Below are positions 19,272-29,667 of a stretch of DNA of 64,000 bases, in pieces. The DNA is from Artocarpus heterophyllus (Eukaryota > Streptophyta > Magnoliopsida > Rosales > Moraceae): positions 21,088,324 through 21,152,323 of the forward strand of contig CM046350.1 in the NCBI GenBank assembly GCA_025403435.1. The letters are read 5' to 3'. The notes below the pieces were generated by a model. That model did no database searches. It was not told the origin of the DNA and worked only from the letters and a program-made list of their open reading frames with translations. A program made the translations under genes and the position numbers. Numbering within the stretch: the first letter of the stretch is position 1; each line of letters begins with the position of its first letter.

Positions 19272-20160
19272 ATCAAGAAGAGTGGGAGCAAGCTTATCTT
19301 TATGTTTTGCACAATGTTAATGAAGTGGAGTCTTTCATTGAGGTGTACATGAAGGAATTAAAAAAAGTGAACCCAAAGGGAGCAAGAAATTAGAAATAGT
19401 TGAAGATGAACACAACCAAACCTTTCTGGAATCGATTGTAGCACATATCTATGTTAACTGCTCCATATCATAAGATAAAAGCGTGTCAAAAAACTTAAAG
19501 AACCTAGCTAGAGGGCCATCGTTGGTAGTTACAAAGTAAACATCATTTCCATAAATGGTTACACCTTATACACTCAAGAAAGAGATGAAAAGTATCTTGC
19601 CCAAAATAGGGGTATGACTCTCTGTGAGATGAAAAGTATCTTGCCCAAAATAGGGGTATGACTCTCTGTGTCAAGGCTATGCATATTTACTCCACCAAGG
19701 ACAAGAATCCGGTATATGGGACAATAAACTACTTTGGTTTCATTGAAGATATTTAGGAACTTGTTTATGGGGGATTGTGCATAGCACTTTTTAAGTGCAA
19801 GTGAACTGACAATAACTGTCTTAAGACCGATAATGATGGCATCATGGTGGTTGACTTTAGCATATTGGGATTCAAAAACAATCCCTTCATTATGGCATCA
19901 TAACCAATCTAAGGTTTTTATGCAATAGATCCCGAAGGTTTGGAATTTTCCCTAGTTGTCCTGATGAAGCAGAATAGTAGTTATTGATGGTAAAAAGTTG
20001 TCAAAGATTACACAGACATCCCCCCATTTACAAAGAGATTGCCACCAGTTGAAGATATTGATGATTTTGATGATGATGTTTCCCACTTCCTTCTCGAAGA
20101 TGTGGAATGGACATATGTTGAGGAACCAAAGAAAAAAAGAGGAAAAAATGAGCATTTGTG
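19272..20160 (+). pseudogene. CACTA transposase C-terminal part (DUF4216-like), degenerate
   Basis: Directly after the inner element the reading resumes as NQEEWEQAYLYVLHNVNEVESF and runs to KELKKVNPKG. After stops, frames near 19560-19960 show GYTFYTQERD-like, VKAMHISSTKDKNPVYGTIN, YFGFIEDIWEL and KTDNDGIMVVDFSILGFKNN segments, the pattern of the DUF4216 domain at the end of CACTA transposases. An acidic and then Lys-rich tail follows near 20050-20155. A 44-bp tandem duplication at 19582-19669 adds a frameshift. Confidence 0.75.
19582..19669. repeat. 44-bp tandem duplication in the transposase relic
   Basis: Two adjacent, apparently identical copies starting GAGATGAAAAGTATC (19582-19625 and 19626-19669). 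The length is not a multiple of three, so it shifts the frame. Confidence 0.95.
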
Positions 20161-20289
20161 AACAAATTTATGTCAATTTATTTCAATATAGTTTTTTTTG
20201 TTTTTTGTTTTTTCTTTTTTTCTAAGTTAAGGACATATATTTTATTGATAAAAATAGCACAAAGTAGAAACTCTAGGCCATTGGATGTA

Positions 20290-21260
20290 TAACACATGGG
20301 CTAGCCACCTTGGGTAGCCGAGAAAATGGGCCGAAAAAAGAAATATGCTGGAAAAGCAAGAGAGTTACAACCTAAGATAAAACAACATCAAGCGGTTACG
20401 AAACAACCCGTTGCGAATGAGTCCTTACATTTATTTAACTTTTCTTCAGTTCCTTTAGAATTTATGCAGTTGGCTTTTTACGCACATGCTTTCATGCGAG
20501 ATGGGTTAGTGGTTCAGTGCCTGATACCGGGAAGAATCACTGGCAATAAAATTCCTATCTATGTGGAGTATGAAGACATTTATTACTTCATCATCTTTTA
20601 TAAAATCAAGGCAAACTGTGTAATTTTATACCTCAGGTAATAGCTCTATCCTTAATTCTTACTTTTTAAAATCTAAGTAGAGTTGTAAGGTATGTTCAAA
20701 CAAGTTAGTGCATTATTTTCACTGTAGATTTTTTTTTTTTTGAAATATTATAAACATCAAGGCAAGAGTCACAATTTTACTTCGTATTGCGGCCCTTGTC
20801 TCAAGTAGTGTAATAGGCCCACATAGTGATATTAAAGAGCATGCCACATCACTTTTCAACCTTTTAGCTCAAGCACCGAAAAGGGAAATTATTCTTCGTG
20901 CCATACAATATTAGAGAACCTTGGATGTTGGCACTTGTTTCACTATAGGAGAACCAAATATTTTGGTTTGATCCCCTCGGACACTAACCATGTGATGATT
21001 TCGTATCACTCATAAAATTGTAAGTATCAATTTTTCTTGTAAAATTAGCTATGTTAAGTTTTATAGAATTGTGTTTATTAATTCATTTTAATTATGACAC
21101 ATTGTTAGGATGCCTAATGATTAGAAACTTCAAGTGGAAAGCAGTGTAACAACGCGAGTGAACGGAATGCTATATTACCACCGCAAGTGTCCTAGACAAG
21201 AAGGAAACATAGAATGCGGTTTTTTTTTTTTTTTTAATTATGTGTTACGTGCGAGACATA
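20290..21260 (+). pseudogene. Ulp1-like C48 peptidase gene of the CACTA element, degenerate
   Basis: The first segment (ATG 20326 to about 20636) encodes a Lys-rich start and then FMQLAFYAHAFMRDGLVVQ and YVEYEDIYYFIIFYKIKANC, the layout that precedes the Ulp1 peptidase core in plant CACTA-associated proteases. It ends at a good splice donor, CTCAG/GTAATA. Later segments show PWMLALV with a QIFWFDPLG block (about 20920-20985) and, near 21195-21222, CPRQEGNIECG with the Cys that would be catalytic. A T run follows. The active-site His position reads Pro, and stops interrupt the frame, so it is dead. Ulp1-type enzymes remove SUMO-like modifiers. Why CACTA elements carry them is not known. Confidence 0.65.
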
Positions 21261-21539
21261 ATTAATTATAGTATACAAGGGCTATCAAAAAATGAATTTT
21301 ATATACATAAGGATATAAATGAGGTGAGAGTTGAGTGGGTACAATTTGTAAGTAGATATCTTACACATAGATAGAGTAGATAAATGTTTAAGTAAAATAG
21401 TTCAATGTAAATGATTTTGTAAACATTTTGTATTTCAATATACATATCTTATTTTGCAATTAGGACCTTGTAGTAATAGATAACACATGAAACTAGCCAT
21501 TCCGTAGAAAATAAAAAATTCAGGGTATTTTTTTGGCCA

Positions 21540-21887
21540 TGACCAATTTTTTACGATCGTTTCTATCAAAAACCGCAATGGAAAATAACCTTACATGACA
21601 GTTTCTATGAAAAATCATCGTATAAGGCCCAAGGTTTTTTACGATGGCTTTTAGAAAAAACCATTGTGTAACGATAACATTCCACTACAGTTTTTCGAGA
21701 AAAACATCGTGGTAGATTCGTGACTACTGACCTCAACTGCCACCTAAAGGGTCATTCCACGACGGTAAAAAACGGTCATAAAAGCTCATGAAGGTACCAC
21801 AACGGAGGTTTTCACTACAGTTTTTTAACTATTGTGAAAGTTTTCCACAGTTTTAAATCGTCATGGAAGGCCCAGTTCATAGTAGTG
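21540..21887. repeat. Right subterminal repeats and terminus of the outer CACTA element
   Basis: Repeated CACGACGG-like motifs in both orientations from about 21547 to 21870, ending at CATAGTAGTG (CACTACTATG on the minus strand) at 21887. The layout parallels the left end of the inner element. Confidence 0.75.
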
Positions 21888-23430
21888 TTAAATTAAGAAT
21901 GAAAATTTAAAAATAAATCTTTAGATGATGCTACAATTCTAGAACAAAAAGAACATTAATTCATAATGGAAATTAAAAGTACAATCTTAAAGATTTCAAT
22001 ATTAACAAGCAATAAAAATAAGTAGAAGATAATAAAGTTTAAGAGAAAATTAGTGTAGAAATCCCCTCAATCTCTATTGCTCTTCTCCCTCTTCTTACCT
22101 CTTGGTATTTTGTTCTTTGAAATTGTTGAAAACAAAACCTAAAACTAATCCTAACTCTAGAAATAAAACTCTCAAAATAAAAATATTTACATTTTTTCTG
22201 TTTATTTTTTCTTTTTCTTTCTCATTTTTCTCTTGTTTGGATTTCAGCTCTCCAAGAAGATGAAGTCATCCAAAGAACGAGGCTTTCTTCTGCTCAAATG
22301 GAGGCTTCCCTTAAATTCCTTATGCCAACCAAAAAAAGGAGCATAGGAAATCTGATGCTAATCAACACGTGGCACAAAGCAACTGGAGGAGCATTGGTTG
22401 AGGTGACGTGGCTGCATGCAAATGCCTAGAGTGTGAGGATGCATGGAAGAGCAATGGGCCATGAAAAACTGAATTGCCAACAATTGGAAGTGGGGCACTA
22501 ACAATGCAGGACGCTCGCTTGTCGATGTGTGATACACATGCCCATTCAGACCTCTCTGCTGCTGATCTAACGGTGAAAAATAGGAGTGGAGATGCCTTAT
22601 CTCTCCTCTACATGTGAGTTTAGTTTTTGATTAAATCAATTTGAATAATTGAGAAATTAAAATTCAATTGAATTAAAATAAAAGTAAATCAACAAAAAAA
22701 AAAAAACAAAACACATAAAAATAAGAAAAATGAACTAAACTTAAACAACAATATCAAGAACATAACAAAAATATGTACATTAAAGTGCATGAATAACTTT
22801 ACTTTTATAGAGTCATCATTGAACATTAATCTTTAACTCGATGTGTAGGACCTATGCCTCTCACAAAGGGTGGGCTTGGACCTTACTTGCCTAGGCTAAA
22901 AGAGTTTGTCATGTATGTCGATACACACTACAACACACAATCGCGCACTATTTTTTTTTTTTTCAGAAAATGATAAAGATTATGAGGGCTAATTTGTCAA
23001 TTATAGTTTAAGTACCATAATGCATAATCCAAATGAAAGTTTAAGATAATACATTGTGACATAAAATGTTTAAATATTACTGTTGGTTTAAAAAAATTGT
23101 TTACGATTTTATTATAAAATTCTATAATATTGTATAACGAGGGTATAATAGATTACAATTTTATGATAATAAGTGTGAAAAGTTTATAGAATTATTTGTT
23201 TTGGTTAAATTATGGAACTAAAGGCATTGAGTGGGTAGATGAATTCCAGTTTAACATTTCTTTTAATAATTTTAAAAGAGATTTTATTAGAAGATGATAA
23301 ACTAATGCCTAGTATGTACAAGGCTATAACACTCATTAATGGGTATAAAAGTGCCAAATTTAAATATTAGTGTGCTTACTAAAATTTTGTAAAAATTTGT
23401 TGCATCAAAATATATCCCATATTATTTATT
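21888..23430. other. Intergenic, no gene seen
   Basis: AT-rich DNA. A less AT-rich patch at 22230-22620 has no frame with recognisable similarity. T and A runs of 12 or so occur near 22690 and 22950. Confidence 0.5.
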
Positions 23431-25409
23431 CTATTCTTTTTAATTTTTCTAAAATTTTTCTACGCTTATTTAGCATAATTATAAAAATGCCCTAAACTTC
23501 TAATTATTTATGAAAATGACATTTTCTGTCCAAAATCTTCGATAGAAAATTTCTCTACCTTTTTTCTTGTCTCTTGCCATCAGCTCACATAGGATGTTGA
23601 GCCTTTTTCTCCCTTTAAATTTTCTTCGTCACTTTCGCTCCTTCACCCACGTCTCTTTCCTCTTGTTCTTCTTTCTTTCTTTCTTTCACATCGTAGAGGC
23701 CAAAACCCAAACAACATAAATAACCCAAAGGCTAAAACTCAATCTTTTTTCTCAACAAAAACACTCAAACAAAGCTCCATCAACTCATAGATCAAGGATA
23801 CGGGAGGATTTTCAAGATCAAACAATGTTTTTTAGCTAAGTTTTGAGGTTTGATTCTCAATAGTCAAACTCTGATTTAAATTATGATTTGAGTATGAAAA
23901 TTGTTAGAAATTAGTTTATGATGATTGTAGACCATTTATGCGTCATTTTTTTTTTGCTTAGAATGATGTTAGAAAACCAAAATTTCGAGAAAAAGGATGA
24001 GAAACCATGAATTGGAGTTTTGAAAAAATTTTGAGAACAAAAACGACAATAGGACCCTAAAAACGATATGACTCGTTGTTTATTGTAGCTTAATAGTGCC
24101 AACGACACGACATCGATTTACTGTAGATTACAACACTGTTGTACTGTAGTAGACATTGTTTTACTATAGCAGTCCCAAATCATGCATATTTATGGTTAAA
24201 TTGTTTAGAAGGCACACTAATAAATAAATTAACATAATGATAATTTAAACGGTGATATTGTTAGGATAATTTCTAACTATATACGACATAAGGTTGTTGA
24301 GATATTCGAAGCATACGTGGTGATGGTGACAAGCTAGAAGTTATTAGTTGATTAGTTACTAAAGAGGTAAGGATTTTATTACTCAACTTTTGTGAGATTT
24401 TATTTAATTAAAATTGGTTCTCCGTTTTGCAAGATAAATTATATATTTCTTTGTTAATATTATTATATGAATATGACTTCAGACATAATACTGTGGACCT
24501 GTCCTGTATTATACAACGAAGTCAAGTGATTTGACATATTTTAATACAATTTTGAGAAAAATGGTTAGATAATACAGACTCTATACATATTAGTAAGGAT
24601 ATAAGAGGATTGTGAGATATGTAGAGGGCGACGGTTACGTCCATAGGTACGTATACCCTAAAAGGTAAATAGCGGGAGGCATCAGCGCTTCCTTAGGTCG
24701 AAAGTCCTAGAACCACTGTACATGAAACGTCTTAGTGAGAATATAGGACTCGATATTCCTTCACCGACGACTCATGGTTTGGTATTTGGAGTTGTCAAGT
24801 GCACCCTTGGGGATTACGATGAGTAGAAATACTTAATTCTAAGTTTCATTGTGGATGTCGATAATCATTACTTAAGCAAAAATAATGTTATCTAAAAACA
24901 AACATGGTAAAGTTCATCTATAGAGCATCCACCAGTTATGGACATAAGGGAGTTATTTTAAAGTAAATAATATTATATTAGATACAGTAAATTATAAAAC
25001 CTAAATGTGAGTAATGGTTTTTTTACTGGGCATGCCGATGCTTATTTCCTATTACTTTTACATCTCAAGTGGAGTTCAGTGTAATCTATCAGACGAGAAA
25101 TAGACAACAATGCTACCTGTGACATGTCGGAGTTTCTTTTAGCTTTATATATACATTTCATTTGATCATGTAAGAATCTTAAACTATAGTGTTAGCTGTG
25201 TTTATTTATCTATTGACTAGAAACTGTATAATGATATGGTTGTATTTTTAAATATCGGTGCTAAACTAAACTATGTTGTGTTATTTAAATATTTTCTATT
25301 TTGTTTTATTCTAAAGACCCACGAGCAATGCTTTAAATTATTTGAAACTATATTGTAAAATTTATTTATATTTACTAAATACTACTAACCTCCATTTAGG
25401 AGCGTTACA
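23431..25409 (-). mobile_element. Possible LTR remnant ending GGAGCGTTACA
   Basis: The plus strand ends TTTAGGAGCGTTACA at 25395-25409, i.e. TGTAACGCTCC on the minus strand, resembling Gypsy LTR starts. Inside are a CT-rich patch (23550-23690) and a CTGTAG-rich stretch (24110-24180), both common in plant LTRs. There is no partner copy and no TSD, and the other boundary is a guess. Confidence 0.3.
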
Positions 25410-26150
25410 AAGGCTAGGAAGATGTTGAATGGGAGTTTGGTATACATGATAAGACAACATTGCATTAACATTGTCTTAGGGGATTAATTGGAGCACTTAG
25501 AAAAGAAAAGGGTTTAAATTTTAGTTTAATACAATCTTATGCTTGGTGTTGTATTATCGGGTTTGTAAAAATTTTAAAACATTATAGTCAAATTGTAATT
25601 TTACAAAATTTGAAGGAAAAAAGTATAATTTAAAAAAGTAACATAAAATTTTATTTTTACCCCTTAACTTTTAAAAAGATACAATTTGGCCCTAAATTTT
25701 ATAAATATTTGCATATAAGTACCTAAATTTTATTTAGTGTACATCAATTCCCCGACTATTATGCTTAGTCCTATGCTTAGAAATAGATTCGAGCATGGAC
25801 TGGATAAGAGTTTATTCACTCTAATCGTTTAAAATTTTTCACTAAATGAAGTACTTCAAATTTAATCTTATCCAATCCTCTATAATCTTGTCGACCGGAT
25901 AGGAACTAGGATTACAGTACAAAATGATACAAGCTTTTCCATGTGAATGTGTCCTTTCCTAGAAAGATTGTGAAGGGTTGAATAATGTCTAGTATAAATC
26001 ATCGTCGGGTGAAACTTGAAGAAAAAGTATCAAGTAGTTGAAAAGGAGTAGTAACCATAAATGTTTCGTTGCATATCCTATCAAAATCACGTTTGAAATA
26101 ATTATCCTGAAATGCAGATCATGTGAAGAATTTTAACTTGTCACCATGAT
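25410..26150. other. Intergenic, no gene seen
   Basis: AT-rich sequence. From about 26030 it starts an imperfect direct repeat of roughly 150 bp whose second copy lies near 26341-26490 (shared CAAGTAGTTGAAAA and GATAAACAATCGATG). Confidence 0.5.
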
Positions 26151-26159
26151 AAACAATCG

Positions 26160-26330
26160 ATGATGGGAACCTTTGACTTTCGGCCGACTAACCACAATTG
26201 CAAAACTTTGAAATAGGAAATTCAAAACTTGATCTGAAATTTACGAATCTTCATTTTACTTTGTCAATGGATAAAAAAGCCTACATTGTAATATGTCTTA
26301 TAAATTATAAGTTAAGGTAGATAAAAACAG
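26160..26330 (+). pseudogene. CACTA transposase (Tnp2) fragment
   Basis: A plus-strand reading near 26230-26290 gives LKFTNLHFTLSMDKKAYIV, which matches the RNIHFTLSMDGIN block of the transposase at 4240-4290. It is short, isolated and broken. It is flanked by an imperfect direct repeat, so the fragment may have been partly duplicated. Confidence 0.5.
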
Positions 26331-27744
26331 CTAAGATGCTATCAAGTAGTTGAAAAAGGGGTCCGATGAAGGTCTTATAATACATTCTACTATTACCACG
26401 TTTGAAATGATTGCCTACAATGCAGATTTAATGAAGAATTTTAAATTGATATCATGATAAACAATCGATGCTGGGAAGTTTTGACTTCCAGCGTATTACG
26501 ATTTATGCCCTTAGTATTAAATACCATTGATGTATTTAATAGACATTTAGTTTTTAATAGATAATAAGGCTATATTTTCATGTTCAATAGAGAAATTATC
26601 CTATTTACTTTCATATCATTGATTGTATATGACAAACAAACAAAATGTCCCCAATATTATACTAACTAAATCTTAAATTGTGCATATATGGGTTTATATG
26701 CAAAAAGATGTGATTATAACATTAATAGTCTAAAATTATAGTCTACAACTTGTAAAATAAATACAGTGATCTTATTCTTAATAAATCTACATCTAATTTA
26801 AGAGGCTGTTTATCTTGGTTGTTAGGAGCAAGCTAGGCTCCATAGTAGACAGATTGATATGCTAGACCTAAGCAGAGCTAATATACCAAACTAGACCTAA
26901 AGTGTTAATTGATTCATTAATAATTCTGTTTACTAGATCAATTCACTTTGATAATCATTTATATGTTATCTTAATCCAAAAGTGAGTTTATGCTTTTAGC
27001 TTGTGCCTTTTGATATACTAAAGACAGAAACTCCAATGATCGAAACTTCTATTTTGTTGTTATTGAAGGCATGATCTATATTCGATGAAAGCATAATTTA
27101 CAGATACATAATTCATAGCTTTTTGACAAACGTGGATGTTATTCTTCAAAAGGCATTATTTGGGAAATTGGAAAAGAATGGGCCCATATCATCTTGATAC
27201 ATTTGGTAACCGAATGATATTTCATTTGTATTTTTTATAAATATAATTTTCACAAATAAGTAAAATAAAGGAACTTTGGGGTCAAGAAGATAAAACGAAA
27301 CTTGTTCTTAAGTCGACTATGGTGATCTATGGGGACATGCATCTAAGACTTTACAGAGTTTAGTAAAACGATATACTGCTAAGGATAAAGCTTTCAAGTA
27401 TATAGTGGGATGACACTAAAAATAATTAATAAATAAATTGGTTACTTTATTTGTAATTATAGGAGATTAATAGTGTACATTTATTGGATCTCAATACTAG
27501 CTCACTAACTTCGGTTACGCATCGAGCGATAGTCGAATACTAAGGAAAATTCAAGAGGTATTTCAATTTGGACTTATTGGACCTGAATTGAGTGTGCATA
27601 GTAGTCTAGTTGGACTATATGTGGCACCTACTACATTGCTATTCTAAAAAAATAATTGTTTGTTTGATTTTAACAAAATAGTTATTCAAATTAGGTTTGG
27701 GATTTTAGATAACTAATTATTATATATCGAATTTGAATAATTAA

Positions 27745-27864
27745 GGGTGCGTTTGGTACGAGTATTTGAGTAGAGTATTTGAATGAAGATTTAAATTTTT
27801 GTGAGAGAAAATACTGTAGCAAAATAATTCAAACCATGATTTGAAAACTGAAACAAACACACTC
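27745..27864. mobile_element. hAT-like MITE
   Basis: About 120 bp. The left end GGGTGCGTTTGGTAC pairs imperfectly with the right end GAAACAAACACACTC. Flanks TAATTAAG and TAATTCAA would be a decayed 8-bp TSD. The interior GAGTATTTGAATGAAGATTT recurs almost unchanged at 46259-46376, showing a dispersed family. Confidence 0.7.
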
Positions 27865-28559
27865 TAATTCAAATCCTAATTGAATTTGAATTAAGGATAA
27901 CTCGCTACTTGTAATGATGTTATTCTAATTTAAATAGGAATTACTTGAATTAAAAATAAGATGGATAATGTAGAAATAAAAGTTTCCTATCCTGAAAAGG
28001 AAACAAATTGAGACTGCATCTTTAGGCTGCGGTTGGCGCCAACACCACAAGAAAATTTTTCTATGAGTGGCATGTTCCGTAGGGAAATTTCTTTGTGGTG
28101 GGCAAGTGTAATTGGCGAAACTTGGGTGAAAAGTTTTTTAGGTTTCCTAGTTTGAAAAGAATACCTTTCATCACATTCTATAAATAGAGACCTTGGGTCT
28201 CTGCAATTTCTTTAGACTATCAAAATGTAATTTGTAGAGAAAAATTAATTTGTTCATCTTTAACAATTAATATTTTTGACACATTAATGGTTGGTAAGAG
28301 AAACTTGGTGGTGAAGAATTATTGTATTGTGTCCACACATAGGACGATCAACTGAAGAAGAATAGAGTTGAAGATCCGTTGGTAGAGATTCATAAGTTTC
28401 TGTTTCTCGTGTTTAGTTTTTGTATGTTAGAGATATGTATTAAATTATGTAACAATTAATTATTCATAACAATATAAGTTAGCATCCTATTAATGGAAAT
28501 TTTAAAATTATGTTGCGTGTATATATACGATTATATTTCCAACACGGCCCACTTGCCAC

Positions 28560-28780
28560 GATAGAAGGTCTTGGACATTGAAAATTTAGAAGTTAATTTG
28601 GAACCTAAGAATCTTCGTCTTACTTTCTAAGTAAATAGAATGAGCCTGCATAGTAATATGAGTAGCAAGCATAGTACTTAGTCTATCATTCTTTTCAACT
28701 ATAATTTCTCTTCACAGTTGTGCATGAAGAAAAAGGTCTTGATGATTACTTCAAATATTGATCTGTACTTGGGAATGTTG
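28560..28780 (+). pseudogene. CACTA transposase (Tnp2) fragment
   Basis: The plus-strand reading near 28600-28765 gives EPKNLRLTF, then a stop, then MSLHSNMSSKHSTLSIILFN, YNFSSQLCMKKKVLMI and DLYLG. It follows the GNMNNRHSTWSVILVNYNLC region of the transposase at 4275-4350 residue by residue. No subterminal repeats were seen nearby, so it is a detached relic. Together with 26160-26330 it suggests a second, older CACTA copy. Confidence 0.65.
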
Positions 28781-28960
28781 ATTAATGGCCTTAAAAGATT
28801 GTGCTAAAGAAGAATCAAACCGGAAGATTCTCATGGTGAAGATAGATTGAGAAATATTAATGTGGATCTTTAATGACTTCCTGACATCTGAAAACATATA
28901 TACATATTCGATAAACAGTTTAATAGGCTTTCTTATTCGTATAAAGGATACATCTTCTGT

Positions 28961-29667
28961 AAAGGTGTTTATAAAATCTGTCAATCTATTCAATCTGTTG
29001 AATCCAATCTAATCCAATCCGTCAGATTGGTTTAGTTTATAAAAAATACATATTGGTTTTGGATTAGAATATTCTAATCGATTTATATCAATTAGATTAT
29101 GAATTGAGCATCTCCCAATCTACGTAATCTATAAATTTGAACCATGTATATGTTGTATAAATTATACATTCATATACATATATACACGTACACAAATAAA
29201 TTTTAATCAATATATAAATCTATACTCCTATGATAGTTTATATATAGTTTATATGCTTAAGAAAAAGAAGCTTAGCCTAATTACAAAGACCAACATTATT
29301 TATTCATGATGTTTACTCATGTCTAAATTTATTTAAATTTGCTAGTGGTAATGTTTTGTAATGCTACAATTTATATATATTAGCAAAGACTTACACTCTA
29401 TTAGGTTGCAATTTGTTGGATTTTGTTAAATTATGTTATGTTATATTATGTTACTTTTAATTCTTAGTTTTTTAACAAATTTAATTAAAGGCTTTTTAAT
29501 TTTTAGTTTTTTAACAGATTTAAAGACTCAATCCATCAATCTGCGTAATTCAACATACAAAATTCATGATTTTTGGATTTGATTAGAAAGTTCATAGATT
29601 GCTCAAAATAAACAGATCGGACTATGGATTGACCCTTAATCTGTATAATATGATCCATGAACACCCT
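28961..29667. mobile_element. Candidate terminal-inverted-repeat element (MITE-like)
   Basis: The left end AAGGTGTTTATAAAATCTGTC and the right end ...ATACAGAT motif read on the minus strand (AAGGGTGTTCATGGATC) are imperfect inverted repeats. Both ends contain CAATCCATCAATCT/AGATTGG-type stretches that could pair. The interior is AT-rich without a gene. The TSD is not clear. Confidence 0.4.

Larger units (their letters stand above)
2496..21887 (+). mobile_element. Outer CACTA (En/Spm) transposon, degenerate, with nested insertions
   Basis: A TNP2-type transposase relic and a Ulp1-type peptidase relic, both on the plus strand, lie between two zones of CACGACGGTTTTT subterminal repeats. The left terminus is taken as CACAGTATTAGAAATTTGAG at 2496 because it lines up well with the reverse complement of the right termini of the inner element. 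The right terminus is CACTACTATGAAC on the minus strand, ending at 21887. The flanking triplets (CAG left, TTA right) do not match, so the left boundary or its integrity is uncertain. Without the two nested elements the transposon would be about 5.8 kb. Stops, frameshifts and a mutated left CACTA show it is old and immobile. Confidence 0.75.
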
